Counted from the stretch's first letter, positions 19,431 through 28,962 are shown. The stretch: DNA of 64,000 nucleotides from Paracoccus benzoatiresistens (GCF_026913015.1 NZ_JAPTYD010000010.1:1-64000); one strand, 5' to 3'. Notes: generated from the letters alone by a model not told the origin. Made by a program: numbers and translations.

Positions 19431-20774
19431 CTATCGTGGAATGACGATTTCGGCCCGCAACCCGCCAAGGCGCTGGCCCCGGCCAAGCCGCAGTTGCCCG
19501 CCATGGGCGCGCGCCACGTCGGCAGCGATCGCAAGGCCCAGGCCCGCGCCGCCCCCCTGGTTGCGGTTGCGCGAGGAGTCCAGCCGGGTAAAGGGGCGCA
19601 TCGCGACTTCCAGTGCATCGTCGGGGATGCCGGGGCCGTCGTCCTCGATCCCGATGCGCAGACTTCGGGGTCCAAGGGTGGCATCCAGTTCGGCGCGGGT
19701 GCCATGGCGCGCGGCATTGCCAAGCAGGTTTTCCAGGGCGCGGCGCAGCATGTCGGGGCGGAAGGTCGCGCGACCCTCCGCATCCCCCTCCAGGCTGCGC
19801 AGCGTCACCTGCTGGCCCGCCCGCCGCGCATCGGCCACGACGCTGTCCACGAAGTCCGACACGGGCGTGGGTTCGGGCACGCTGTCCTGAGCCTCGTCAC
19901 GGGCATAGTCCAGGAAGGCATCGACCATGCGGTTCATCTCGGCAATGTCGGCCTCCATCGCGCGTAGTTCCTCGTCATCGGGGGGCATGTCGGGCGACAT
20001 CATGGACAGGCCGAGGCGAAGGCGCGTCAGCGGTGTGCGCAGGTCATGGCTGATCCCCGACAGCATCATCTTGCGCTGTTCATTCTGGCGTTCCAGCCGG
20101 TTGCGCATGTCCAGAAAGGCCGCGCCCGCGCTGCGCACCTCTGTCGCGCCGGATGGGCGATAGGGGACGACCCGGCCCTTGCCATAGTCCTCGGCGGCCT
20201 CGGCCAGGCGGGTGATCGGGCGCAGCTGGTTGCGCAGGAAGATCGTGGCGATGCCCGTCATCAGGAACGAGGTGAAGACCATCAGCACCAGCAACTGGTG
20301 CGGGTTCGAGGCGCTGACCCGGCGTCGGTCGAAGGACAGGGAATAGGGTCCGGCCTGGCCATCGATGGTCACGATCACCCGCTTCTCGTCCTGCGCCAGG
20401 TCGATGGCGCGAATCTCGGGCAGATGGGCGCGCAACTCCTCGATCACAACGCGACCGGAAAAGTCATAGAACAGCCGCTGATCGCCCGCGCCCTCGGTCT
20501 CGGGTGCGCCGATGGCGATGCCAAGGGGCACGGCGATTTCCCGTCCCGCGTTGCGCTGCCCGTCGGCGCGCTCGATCCGCGCCGCGACAAAGGCCAGTTC
20601 CTGCGCCATGCTGGTTGTCATCTGCCGGGTCACGTCCTCGAAATGGCGCTGCAGGAACATGACGCTGACCACAAGGGTCACGACAACCACCGGCAGGAAC
20701 AGGATCAGCGCCGCGCGGCCGTAAAGCCCGCGCGGGAAAAAGCCTTTCAGCCAGCCTTCTGTCTGGTTCGCCAT
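19431..20774 (-). CDS. EnvZ-like two-component sensor histidine kinase
   Basis: Membrane sensor kinase of 447 residues. First membrane helix about residues 18-40, a periplasmic sensor loop of about 110 residues, second helix about 160-185, HAMP, then HisKA with the phospho-His motif SGISHDLRTPLTRLRLG (about residues 239-255) and HATPase with LLGNAARHG, DDGPGIP and GAGLGLAIA. The H-box spelling is EnvZ-like. No response regulator adjoins it; neighbours are lon and a divergent MBL-fold gene 34 bases away. Start at 20774 (MANQTEGW) is chosen because upstream codons overlap the divergent gene. Confidence 0.88.
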   Translation of the reverse strand: MANQTEGWLKGFFPRGLYGRAALILFLPVVVVTLVVSVMFLQRHFEDVTRQMTTSMAQELAFVAARIERADGQRNAGREIAVPLGIAIGAPETEGAGDQRLFYDFSGRVVIEELRAHLPEIRAIDLAQDEKRVIVTIDGQAGPYSLSFDRRRVSASNPHQLLVLMVFTSFLMTGIATIFLRNQLRPITRLAEAAEDYGKGRVVPYRPSGATEVRSAGAAFLDMRNRLERQNEQRKMMLSGISHDLRTPLTRLRLGLSMMSPDMPPDDEELRAMEADIAEMNRMVDAFLDYARDEAQDSVPEPTPVSDFVDSVVADARRAGQQVTLRSLEGDAEGRATFRPDMLRRALENLLGNAARHGTRAELDATLGPRSLRIGIEDDGPGIPDDALEVAMRPFTRLDSSRNRNQGGGAGLGLAIAADVARAHGGQLRLGRGQRLGGLRAEIVIPR

Positions 20775-20808
20775 GGAAACCCCCGCCGGTCGTGCTAAGG
20801 CTAGCGGC

Positions 20809-21672
20809 ATGGACGGACAGACGAAAGACCTGCTGCGAATCCTGGCCCCGAACCCGTCGCCGCTGACCGGGCCGGGGACCAACACCTTCCTGCTGGGCCG
20901 CGAGCAGGTCGCGGTGATCGACCCCGGACCGGATGATCCCGGTCATCTGGCTGCGATCGTGGCGGCGGGTCAGGGGCGGATAAGCCATATCCTGGTCACC
21001 CACGCGCATCTTGATCACAGCGCCGGCGCGCCCGCCCTGGCGCGGCTGACCGGAGCGCCGGTGCTGGCCTATGGCGACGCATTGGCCGGACGCTCGCCGA
21101 TGATGCGCCGCCTTGCAGGGCAGGGGGTCACGGGCGGCGGCGAGGGGCTGGACCTAGCCTTCGACCCCGACATCACCCTGCGCGACGGCGACGTGATCGA
21201 GGGATCGGACTGGCATTTGACCGCCCTGCACACGCCCGGCCATTCCGGCGGCCACCTGGCCTTCCTGTGCGGCGACCAGGTTTTTTGCGGCGACGTGGTG
21301 ATGGGCTGGTCATCCACCATCATCTCGCCCCCGGACGGTGATCTGGCGGATTACCTGCGCACGCTGGACCGGCTGGCGCAGATCGGGCCCCGGCGCCTGC
21401 TGCCCGCCCATGGCGACCCGATCGAGGCTCCGCTGCCCCGGCTGGCGGAACTGGCCGCGCACCGCCGCCAGCGCACCGTCCAGATCCTGGCCGCCCTGCG
21501 CGAGGGTCCGGCGGATGCGGGAACCCTGGCCCGGCGCATCTATGACGTGCCCCCCGTGCTGCTGCCTGCGGCAGCCCGCAATGTGCTGGCCCACCTGCTG
21601 GCCCTGACCGACCTGGGGGCGGTCGCGCCCCTGGGCGATCTGCATCCGGACACCGAATTTTCGGCTTTGTGA
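20809..21672 (+). CDS. Metallo-beta-lactamase-fold hydrolase (LACTB2-like)
   Basis: Zinc hydrolase of 287 residues. Metal motif THAHLDH gives His65-x-His67-x-Asp69-His70; further ligands are in HTPGHSGGHL and FCGDVV, and a C-terminal about 60-residue winged-helix-like tail (BLACT_WH) resembles the LACTB2 group. Substrate unknown; thioesters and nucleic acids are known substrates in the superfamily. Start at 20809 (MDGQTKDLLRIL) follows AAGG; an in-frame ATG at 20773 would overlap the divergent kinase start. A tRNA-Asn follows. Confidence 0.8.
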   Translation: MDGQTKDLLRILAPNPSPLTGPGTNTFLLGREQVAVIDPGPDDPGHLAAIVAAGQGRISHILVTHAHLDHSAGAPALARLTGAPVLAYGDALAGRSPMMRRLAGQGVTGGGEGLDLAFDPDITLRDGDVIEGSDWHLTALHTPGHSGGHLAFLCGDQVFCGDVVMGWSSTIISPPDGDLADYLRTLDRLAQIGPRRLLPAHGDPIEAPLPRLAELAAHRRQRTVQILAALREGPADAGTLARRIYDVPPVLLPAAARNVLAHLLALTDLGAVAPLGDLHPDTEFSAL

Positions 21673-21694
21673 AAAAAAACGTCGCGGACCCCTC

Positions 21695-21723
21695 TGGACG
21701 CCCCCGGCCAGCATTGCTATACG
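21695..21723 (+). promoter_or_regulatory. Candidate promoter of tRNA-Asn
   Basis: TGGACG (21695-21700), 17-bp spacer, TATACG (21718-21723), 10 bases before the mature tRNA 5' end. The -10 is credible, but the short leader makes the assignment tentative. Confidence 0.35.
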
Positions 21724-21733
21724 GCCCCCGTGT

Positions 21734-21808
21734 TCCGGCGTAGCTCAGCGGTAGAGCAGTTGACTGTTAATCAATTGGTCGTAGGTTCGATCCCTACCGC
21801 CGGAGCCA
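21734..21808 (+). tRNA. tRNA-Asn (GUU)
   Basis: 75-nt cloverleaf. Acceptor TCCGGCG/CGCCGGA, discriminator G, encoded CCA (21806-21808); anticodon loop CTGTTAA with anticodon GTT; GTTCGATCC T-loop. Confidence 0.97.
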
Positions 21809-22250
21809 AATCCCACAATCTTGTCTTAGATCACGGATTTGGAAGACCCTAAACCGTAGGGGTCGTCTTGCGACACCTCGGGCGACAAGAGTCGCAAAGA
21901 GATCGCACGCTTGCCGTCACGCACACCCGTGTAGCCGGAAGTCGCGCCATCATCCCTGCCTATCAGCATTGATCCTGACGCCGATCGGGCGATGGCGACT
22001 GCCGGGCAGGTTCTGGCCAGACGCGCACCAAGGCCGCGCATACCGATTGGAGGAACCGGCTGCACCCTGGTCAGGGCGCGGAAATGGCAGATCCACAACG
22101 ATCCTGTTGTTGCGCGTGCCATATTCTTGATCGCGACCACTGGGCCGCTTCTTTCGCCTCGACAGGAACAACCTGGATTTGTTAATGTTAATGAATCCTA
22201 AACCGTAAGATGTATTTTCTGTCGAATTTGCGCTGAAGACACTCATCATT
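21809..22250. other. 442-bp region without a convincing gene
   Basis: Only short, unrecognised open frames are present and none has gene-like codon use. The right end (22178-22230) is clearly AT-rich and probably holds the promoter of the following operon, though no clean sigma-70 hexamer pair is seen. An 11-bp direct repeat CCTAAACCGTA occurs at 21848-21858 and 22197-22207, bracketing most of the region; the left copy lies in a small stem-loop (GACCCTA / TAGGGGTC). Confidence 0.5.
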
Positions 22251-23465
22251 ATGCCTTTTGATCAAGAACGCGCCCGGAAGATGCACCAGTCCGACAAGGT
22301 CGTCATTGCCGACGATGACGCTACACAGCGCATCTTCGCATCAACCGTGATCAGCCGCATCGGCTTCACGCCCGTCGTTGCCAAGGACGGCCTGGAAGCG
22401 CTGGAAATGATCGAGAGCAGCGGCGCGTCGATCCTTGTCTGCGACCTGGACATGCCGGGCATCGACGGGCACGAGGTCACCCGCCGGATCCGGGCCGCCG
22501 ACCTGGGCCGCTATATCCATGTCGTCATGCTGACCTCGGCCGGGCAGGCCGAGCAGCGGCGCCTGGCGCTGGAGGCAGGGGTCGACGACTTCATGACCAA
22601 GCCGCTGGACGCGGCGGTCCTGACGGCGCGGATCCGGGCGGCCGCGCGCCTTGTCGATCATGAACAGGTGCTGTCAGAAAAGAACCGCGCGCTGCAGCTT
22701 GCGAAAAGACGCATCGAACATGACCTGAAGGTTGCCGCCGCGGCGCAGCGGCGCCTGCTTCCGAACCTGGCGCGGGATATCCGGGGCTGCCGCTTCGGAT
22801 CGGCCTTCGAGCCGTCGGCCTATGTCTCGGGCGACATGTTCGGGTATTACCAGCTTTCCGAGGACAGGCTGGGCTTCTATGCCGTCGATGTCGCCGGGCA
22901 TGGCGTCCATGCGGCGCTGCTGTCGGTCGCGATCGGCCATCTGGTGACGGCCCAGTATTTCGCGGGCAAGGCTGCGGCCGGGTCCGGCGCGCCCGACCCG
23001 GCGGCGATGGTGCGCGACCTCAACGACCGTTTCTTCCGCGAGGATGGGACCGACTACTTCACCATGTTCTGCGGCGTGCTCGACCAGCAAGGCGGGCAGC
23101 TTTTCTTCTGCCAGGCCGGCTATCCCAGTCCGATCCTCGCCAAGCGCAACGGAACGACCGAGGTCGTGGGCGACGGGGGCTTCCCGGTCGGGCTGCTGAA
23201 GACGGCCGACTTCAGCAATGGGGTGATCGATCTGGCAGCGGGGGAAACCCTGATCCTGTGCTCGGACGGCGCCATCGAGGCAGAGGCACCGGATGGCGCT
23301 GCCTTTGGGGAAGACCGGCTGCGCGGCCTGATCGCCGAGCACTCGCACAAGGATGTCGAGGCCTTGCCCGGCGCCATCGTGACCGCGCTTGCGGCATGGC
23401 GGGGCGGCCGGCCCCTCGAAGATGACCTGACGGTACTCGCTCTGGAAAGGAGCCCCTCTGCATGA
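22251..23465 (+). CDS. REC-PP2C response-regulator phosphatase (RsbU-like)
   Basis: Cytoplasmic signalling protein of 404 residues. Receiver domain about residues 15-130 with acidic pair DDD and phospho-acceptor Asp65 in VCDLDMPGIDG and Lys in MTKPLD; short coiled linker about 140-170; then a SpoIIE/PP2C phosphatase (about 180-400) with metal-binding VSGDMFGYY, VDVAGHGVHAAL, CSDGAIEA and LEDDLTVLAL. Such proteins dephosphorylate STAS antagonists in Rsb-type partner switches, here presumably the product of the next gene, in response to phosphorylation of the receiver. Overlaps that gene by 4 bases. Start at 22251 or Met11 (22281) cannot be decided. First gene of the operon to 36398. Confidence 0.9.
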   Translation: MPFDQERARKMHQSDKVVIADDDATQRIFASTVISRIGFTPVVAKDGLEALEMIESSGASILVCDLDMPGIDGHEVTRRIRAADLGRYIHVVMLTSAGQAEQRRLALEAGVDDFMTKPLDAAVLTARIRAAARLVDHEQVLSEKNRALQLAKRRIEHDLKVAAAAQRRLLPNLARDIRGCRFGSAFEPSAYVSGDMFGYYQLSEDRLGFYAVDVAGHGVHAALLSVAIGHLVTAQYFAGKAAAGSGAPDPAAMVRDLNDRFFREDGTDYFTMFCGVLDQQGGQLFFCQAGYPSPILAKRNGTTEVVGDGGFPVGLLKTADFSNGVIDLAAGETLILCSDGAIEAEAPDGAAFGEDRLRGLIAEHSHKDVEALPGAIVTALAAWRGGRPLEDDLTVLALERSPSA

Positions 23466-23800
23466 TCCACTCGCAAGTTCAATCGAACGGCATCTGCGTC
23501 ATCCGCCCCGAGGGCGACCGGCTGACCGCGCTTGGCGCCAACGCCTTCCGCCAGGAAGCCTCGCAACTGATCGACGACGGCAGCAACAGGATCATCATCG
23601 ACCTGTCGCAGGTGCGCTTCGTCGATTCGTCCGGGCTTGGCGCGATCGTCGGGCTTCTGAAGAAGGTCGGAAACCGGGGCGAGGTGGTGGTCTGCGGCCT
23701 CAGCGACGCGGTCCGGCAGATGTTCCGCGTCACCCGGATGGAGCGGGTCTTCCAGATATTTCCCGATCCCGCCGCGGCCTCGGCCGCCTTGGACGGATAG
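23462..23800 (+). CDS. STAS-domain anti-sigma-factor antagonist (RsbV-like)
   Basis: 112-residue STAS protein, the switch component of a partner-switching module. The phosphorylatable serine lies in VRFVDSSGLGAIVG (Ser56, after Asp55), the same position as in SpoIIAA/RsbV, so phosphorylation control is probably intact. It should be phosphorylated by the kinase encoded next and dephosphorylated by the upstream PP2C protein. Start ATG overlaps the previous stop (ATGA). Confidence 0.92.
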   Translation: MIHSQVQSNGICVIRPEGDRLTALGANAFRQEASQLIDDGSNRIIIDLSQVRFVDSSGLGAIVGLLKKVGNRGEVVVCGLSDAVRQMFRVTRMERVFQIFPDPAAASAALDG

Positions 23801-23802
23801 CG

Positions 23803-24228
23803 ATGGAAAGCCGCGGCTTCCATGTCGAATGCGGGCTTGAATCGGTGGACGCCACGATGGCGGCCGTTTGCGCATTCGTCGGGGACACGCTTTCCCCGGA
23901 AGGCCTGATCCGGCTGGAAATCGCCGTGACCGAGGCGCTGAACAACGTCGTCCTGCATGGCGGCTTGCCCCAGGGCGCCGGGATCGCCGTTGCCGTCCGC
24001 AAGGCCGCGCCCGAGGTCGGGCCCGAAGTCGGGGTCGAGATCCGCGATCCCGGGCAACCCGTCCCGGCAGAGCTTTTCAAGGCGGCCCGCAATCCCGCTG
24101 ATATCGACCCCCTGGAGGAAAGCGGCCGGGGCATCCCCCTTATCGTCGCCATGTCCGATGCCCTTCACTACGAAAGCCGCGATGGGTCGAACTGCCTGAC
24201 GCTCCGCTTTGCCGACCGGAGTTCGTGA
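23803..24228 (+). CDS. RsbW-like serine kinase / anti-sigma regulator
   Basis: 141-residue GHKL ATPase of the HATPase_c_2 type. N-box EIAVTEALNNVVLHG (about residues 40-54), a DPG-containing G1 region and GRGIPLI (about 107-113) indicate ATP binding. In known systems RsbW either phosphorylates RsbV or sequesters a partner, often a sigma factor; no sigma factor is encoded in this window, so the partner here is unknown and may be an enzyme or regulator. Two bases after the STAS stop and overlapping the next gene. Confidence 0.88.
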   Translation: MESRGFHVECGLESVDATMAAVCAFVGDTLSPEGLIRLEIAVTEALNNVVLHGGLPQGAGIAVAVRKAAPEVGPEVGVEIRDPGQPVPAELFKAARNPADIDPLEESGRGIPLIVAMSDALHYESRDGSNCLTLRFADRSS

Positions 24229-27200
24229 TGAAGGGCGGGCGTGTCGTGCCGGTCTGGCAGCAGCGGCTGCTGCATGTCTGCCTGACCGTGATCGTGGTCG
24301 CGGTCTTCTCGGCACTCGCGCTGGCGCCCTTCGTGCTGTCGAAGAACATGGAGACGGCGGACACGACCTCGATGCGCAACGAGATGTTCGAGCTTCACCT
24401 GGGCATCGACGCGCTGCACGGCGCCCTGCTGGACTGGCAGGCCGCCCGTGCCATGGGTGGGGAACCCGACGAAAGCCTGGGGCTGCTGCTTGACGAACGC
24501 ACGCAACTTCTGGCCCACAGGATCGGCGTGGTCCTGGCCTATCCCGGCGCGATGGCGGTGCTGCCCGAAAACGCCGAAACGCTGGAACGCACCCGCGACC
24601 GCGTGGCGGCCCTGGTGGCGCAACTCGGGGGACCGGCCGGGAAGGCAACGGCCGCGCGCGACCGGGTCGCGGGCCTGCTGGGCCCGGACCTTGTGCAGCT
24701 TGACCGCTATCTGGTCGATGCGTTCCGCAGGCTGGGGCAGATCACGGCGAACGACCGCTGGCAACTGGCCCGGATCAGCCTGATCGCGCAGCGGCTGGCG
24801 TCCTTCCTGCTGCTGGTGGGCGTGCTGACGCTGATCGTCCTGTGGATGCAGCATCGCGTCCTGCGGCGTGCCGAGACGTCGCTGAACACCGTCATGGGCG
24901 ACCTGGCCGAGGCGCAGCGCATCGCCCATATCGGCAATGTGCGGCGCGACTACGGGCGCGACACCGTGTCCTGGTCCCCCGAATTCGCCACCATCTATGG
25001 CCTTGACCCGGACGGCCAGATGACCGGCGCCCAGTTCGAGGCCCTGCTGCTGCCCGCCGATGCGGAAAAGGTGCTGGAAAGCGAACGCAAGGCGTTTGCC
25101 CGATCGGCCGAGACAAGGGCGCCGGTCCGCCGCGACCTGACCTTCCGCGCCCTGCGCGCCGACGGAGAGGTCATCGAGCTGGAGGTCCAGTCGGAACTGA
25201 CGGCCAATCCCGACGGCACGCCGCACAGCATGGTGTCCACGGTCCGCGACATCACCGTCGAGGCCCGGGCCCGCCGCGCCCTGCGCGAAAGCGAGCGGAG
25301 CCTGGCCGCGGCGCAGCGCATCGCGCATCTGGGCAGCTTCCGCCACAACTACAGCACCGGGCGGACAAGCTGGTCGTCGGAGCTTTATGTCGTGCTGGGC
25401 TGCGATCCCGCAGAAGGGCCAAGGCCGCTGCGGCAGATCGTCCATCCCGAGGATTTCGGCCATGTCCAGGCGCTTTTCACCGAGCTTCTGAAGGGCGGGC
25501 CGGCAGGCGGGCAGAGGCAGGCCAGCTTTGACTGCCGCGTGCTGCTTCCCGATGGCAGGGAACGTTTCATCCGGGGCACGGCCGAGATGAACTATGACGA
25601 CGCCGGCGCGCCCGACATGCTGACCGGTTCGCTCCAGGACGTGACCACCGACATCGAGCAGGAGCGGGCGCTTCGCGACGCCCTGAGCGAGGCCGAGCGC
25701 GCCAACGCCGCCAAGTCCGATTTCCTTGCCGTCATGAGTCACGAGCTGCGCACGCCCATGAACGGCGTCCTTGGCATGCTGAGCGCGGTCGAGGCCACTC
25801 CCCTGGACGACCGGCAGCGCGGGCAGATCCGCGTCGCCCGCACCAGCGCCGAGGCGCTTCTGGCGATCCTCAACGATGTCCTGGACATGTCCAAGATCGA
25901 GTCCGGGCGGATGGAGCTGGAGGAACGGCCCTTCGAGCTTCGGCCCCTGGTGACGGGCGTGGTGGATCTGTATTCCGAATCCGCCCGCGCCAAGGGCGTC
26001 GCCCTGACGGCCCGCATCCAGGAGGAGCTTCCTGCCTGGATCACCGGCGATCCGCTGCGCATCCGCCAGATCCTTGCCAACCTTGTCAGCAACGCGGTGA
26101 AGTTCACCCATGCGGGACAGGTCTCGCTGACCGTGGACCTTCCCCCGAACCGGTCGCCGCAAGGCGGAAGGCTGGGGCTTCGCTTCTGCGTGTCCGACAC
26201 GGGGATCGGCATTCCCGTGGACCGGCAGCAGCAGGTCTTCGGCCGCTTCAACCAGCTGGACGCATCCTATACCCGGCGCTTCGGCGGAAGCGGGCTGGGG
26301 CTGGCCATCAGCCGATCGCTGGCGGAACTGATGGGCGGGCGGATCGGCTTTGCCAGCATGCCCGGCCAGGGATCGTCCTTCTGGCTTGATGTCGAGGCCG
26401 CCCCCGCCGAACCCGCGCCCGACGCCCATGGCCGTCAGCCGGAAGGCATCCTTCCCCCGCTGTCGGTGCTGGTGGCCGAGGACAACGCGACCAACCGGCT
26501 GGTCGCCCGCTCGATGCTGGAACGGCTGGGACAGGAGGTCGCGTTTGCCGAGGATGGCCTGGACGCGCTGGAGGCCGTGTCGTGCCGGTCCTTCGACCTG
26601 GTGCTGATGGATATCTCGATGCCGCGCATGGACGGGATCGAGGCGACCCGCCGCATCCGCAGGCTGGCCGGGCCGGAATCCGGGGTGCCGATCCTTGCGT
26701 TGACCGCCCATGCGGGGGCCGCCGAACGAACCGCCTGCCTGGAGGCCGGTTGCAACGAGGTGCTGACCAAGCCGTTGGATCTGGACGCCCTGCACCGCGC
26801 CTTGCAGCGCTGGCTGCCCCATGATGCGCAGGTCGCCGCACCTTCGGACGACGGTTGCGAGGGCAGGGCCGATGACGCGCCCGAGATCCGGCTGGCGGAC
26901 CTTGCAGGGCAGATCGGACCCGAGGCCATGCCCCTGCTGATCGAGGCAAGCCGGGAGGATCTGGCCCGTCACCGCGCCACGATCGAAAAGGCCGCGGCGG
27001 GACAGGCGGTGGACGCTGCCGCCGTTCTCAGAGCCTGCCATTCGCTGGTGGGCATCGCGGCGACCCTCGGCCTGCCTGAAACCGCCGATGCGGCGCGCCG
27101 CCATGAAGCAGCCCTGCGGGCCTCGTCGGCGGGGCCCGGCGATCTGGCCCGGCTGCTGGACCTCATCCGGGGGATGGAGGCCGCGCTTTCCAGGGCTGCC

Positions 27201-27239
27201 GCATCCTTGGGGCCGGTCGCGGAAACGGCAGCGCCATGA
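24228..27239 (+). CDS. Hybrid sensor histidine kinase with PAS, REC and HPt
   Basis: Large phosphorelay kinase of 1003 residues. Membrane helix about 12-35, helical extracytoplasmic region about 36-185, second helix about 187-210, two PAS-like domains (about 230-345 and 355-480; both contain AQRIAHIGN/AQRIAHLGS starts), HisKA with His505 in VMSHELRTPMNG, HATPase to about 725, receiver (about 742-865) with Asp795 in LVLMDISMPRMDG, and a C-terminal HPt with His938 in ACHSLVGIAATLG. An obvious target is the receiver of the REC-PP2C protein encoded three genes upstream. ATG at 24228 overlaps the preceding TGA (TGATG); a GTG three bases earlier is also possible. Confidence 0.92.
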   Translation: MKGGRVVPVWQQRLLHVCLTVIVVAVFSALALAPFVLSKNMETADTTSMRNEMFELHLGIDALHGALLDWQAARAMGGEPDESLGLLLDERTQLLAHRIGVVLAYPGAMAVLPENAETLERTRDRVAALVAQLGGPAGKATAARDRVAGLLGPDLVQLDRYLVDAFRRLGQITANDRWQLARISLIAQRLASFLLLVGVLTLIVLWMQHRVLRRAETSLNTVMGDLAEAQRIAHIGNVRRDYGRDTVSWSPEFATIYGLDPDGQMTGAQFEALLLPADAEKVLESERKAFARSAETRAPVRRDLTFRALRADGEVIELEVQSELTANPDGTPHSMVSTVRDITVEARARRALRESERSLAAAQRIAHLGSFRHNYSTGRTSWSSELYVVLGCDPAEGPRPLRQIVHPEDFGHVQALFTELLKGGPAGGQRQASFDCRVLLPDGRERFIRGTAEMNYDDAGAPDMLTGSLQDVTTDIEQERALRDALSEAERANAAKSDFLAVMSHELRTPMNGVLGMLSAVEATPLDDRQRGQIRVARTSAEALLAILNDVLDMSKIESGRMELEERPFELRPLVTGVVDLYSESARAKGVALTARIQEELPAWITGDPLRIRQILANLVSNAVKFTHAGQVSLTVDLPPNRSPQGGRLGLRFCVSDTGIGIPVDRQQQVFGRFNQLDASYTRRFGGSGLGLAISRSLAELMGGRIGFASMPGQGSSFWLDVEAAPAEPAPDAHGRQPEGILPPLSVLVAEDNATNRLVARSMLERLGQEVAFAEDGLDALEAVSCRSFDLVLMDISMPRMDGIEATRRIRRLAGPESGVPILALTAHAGAAERTACLEAGCNEVLTKPLDLDALHRALQRWLPHDAQVAAPSDDGCEGRADDAPEIRLADLAGQIGPEAMPLLIEASREDLARHRATIEKAAAGQAVDAAAVLRACHSLVGIAATLGLPETADAARRHEAALRASSAGPGDLARLLDLIRGMEAALSRAAASLGPVAETAAP

Positions 27240-27249
27240 TGGAGCAACG

Positions 27250-28962
27250 ATGATCCCTTCCCGCAAGCTTTCGATCGCCTTCGGCATGCTGGCCGTGATC
27301 CTGCTGATGGGGCAGGGCGCGACGGCCCCTGCCGACAACCCGGAACCGGGCGTGCTGCAGCGGCTGTTCGGGACCGGCACCACCCCCACCCCCGCCCAGG
27401 GCGGGACGACCGCGCCCCCCGAGAGCCCGCCCGCGGCGACAGGGGACGAAACGGGGCAGGGGGGCGATTCCGATTTCGCCAAGCCCTTCGGCCGCCATGG
27501 TCCCCTGACCCCGCGCGAACGGAAGATGGCCGAAACGGCCTGGGCGTATTTCGAGCAAAGGCTCCAGCCCGAGACCGGCCTGGTCAACGCCGTCGGCGCC
27601 TATCCGTCCACGACGCTGTGGGACACGGCGTCCTATATCAGCGGCCTGGTGGCGGCCCATGAACTGGGCATCATCGACAAGCGGACCTTCGACCTTCGGG
27701 TCAACCAGTTGATCGGCACCCTGCGCAACCTGGATCTGTTCCAGGGCGAATTGCCGAACAAGGTCTACAACACCAAGACCGGCGAAAAGGTGAACTATGC
27801 CAACAAGCCGGGCGAGGTCGGTTTCTCGGTCCTCGACATCGGGCGGATGCTGGTCTGGCTGAAGATCCTGAAGGAACGCTATCCCTATCTCGCCCCCGGC
27901 ATCGACAACACGGTGCTGCGCTGGAACTTCTGCAATGCCATCACCGAGGACGGCCGGATGCGCGGCTCGATCGTGACGGGCAAGGGCGAGACGCGCTATG
28001 TCCAGGAAGGCCGCCTGGGATACGAGGAATACGCGGCCAAGGGCTTTGCCTTGTGGGATTTCGACGTTGCGGGCGCGCTGTCCCCCGACCCCGTGACCTT
28101 TACAGAGATCTATGACGTGCGCGTCCCGATCGACGCCCGCGATCCGCGCGTCTTCCAGAACATGAACTATGTCCTGACCGAAAGCTATCTGCTGGACGGG
28201 CTGGAACTGGGATGGAAGCTGCCCACCGACCGGCAGGGGGGCCGCCCGGGCCTTGCGACCCAAGGGTGGCGCGCCGAATTCGCCAACCGGATCTACCTGG
28301 TCCAGCAGCGCCGGTTCGAGCAGACCGGCATCATGACCGCCAAGTCCGAGCATCAGGTCGAGGGCCAGCCCTTCTTCGTCTATGACGCGATCTGGGCCAA
28401 TGGCTTTGCCTGGCACACGCTGGATCCCAGCGACGTTTATCAGCCCGACCGCGCGGCCATCGCCGCCAAGGCCGCCATCGGCATGTGGGCGCTGTGGGAC
28501 ACGCCCTATACCGATCTTCTGCTGGATTCCGTCGCCGATCTGTCCACGGACGAGGGCGGCTTCTACGAGGGCCTTTACGAGAACGGCAACGGCTTCATCC
28601 CGGTCCAGAGCGCGAACAACAACGGCATCATCCTGGCGGCGCTGCTCTACAAGGTGCAGGGGCCGATCCTGCAGCGGCTGAACGGCAACACCCAGCTGTG
28701 GGACACGGCCTTCCAGCACCAGGAAACCCGCGTCAACCGCTGCCTGCCGCAGCCTCGCCCGGAACCCGTCTGCTGCAACTGCCAGACCATGCCGGCCGAG
28801 CCCCCGGTGCCCGTGTCCGAGTTCCTGTATTGCCGTCCCGTGCCGCAGGCCGACGGCACCATCGCGGCCGCCGATTGCAGCCTTGAGAAACACGACCTGC
28901 CGCTGCCGCAGCCGATCTCGGCCCAGGCTTCCAGCCAGTGCCCCATTCCCGGAGAACCATGA
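27250..28962 (+). CDS. DUF3131 domain protein, secreted (copy 1)
   Basis: 570-residue exported protein. Signal peptide or anchor (about residues 5-25), a Pro/Thr/Gly-rich linker (about 27-75), then a DUF3131 domain (about 95-490), recognised by AWAYFEQRLQPETGLVNAV, YPSTTLWDTASYISGLVA and GRLGYEEYAAKGFALWDF. DUF3131 is predicted to be an alpha/alpha-barrel related to glucan-active families; enzymatic activity is inference. The last about 80 residues are Cys- and Pro-rich (CCNCQTMPAEPPVP), absent from copy 2. The stop overlaps the acyltransferase start. Ten bases separate it from the kinase gene. Confidence 0.8.
   Translation: MIPSRKLSIAFGMLAVILLMGQGATAPADNPEPGVLQRLFGTGTTPTPAQGGTTAPPESPPAATGDETGQGGDSDFAKPFGRHGPLTPRERKMAETAWAYFEQRLQPETGLVNAVGAYPSTTLWDTASYISGLVAAHELGIIDKRTFDLRVNQLIGTLRNLDLFQGELPNKVYNTKTGEKVNYANKPGEVGFSVLDIGRMLVWLKILKERYPYLAPGIDNTVLRWNFCNAITEDGRMRGSIVTGKGETRYVQEGRLGYEEYAAKGFALWDFDVAGALSPDPVTFTEIYDVRVPIDARDPRVFQNMNYVLTESYLLDGLELGWKLPTDRQGGRPGLATQGWRAEFANRIYLVQQRRFEQTGIMTAKSEHQVEGQPFFVYDAIWANGFAWHTLDPSDVYQPDRAAIAAKAAIGMWALWDTPYTDLLLDSVADLSTDEGGFYEGLYENGNGFIPVQSANNNGIILAALLYKVQGPILQRLNGNTQLWDTAFQHQETRVNRCLPQPRPEPVCCNCQTMPAEPPVPVSEFLYCRPVPQADGTIAAADCSLEKHDLPLPQPISAQASSQCPIPGEP

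Noticed and set aside
21734..22250. Prophage or integrative element attachment at tRNA-Asn
   Set aside because: No integrase, no repeat of the tRNA 3' end and no foreign genes are seen; only an 11-bp repeat remains, kept as a weak finding.
24168..27587. Open frame of more than 1100 codons antisense to the hybrid kinase
   Set aside because: The plus strand shows complete PAS, HisKA, HATPase, REC and HPt motifs; the antisense frame has none.
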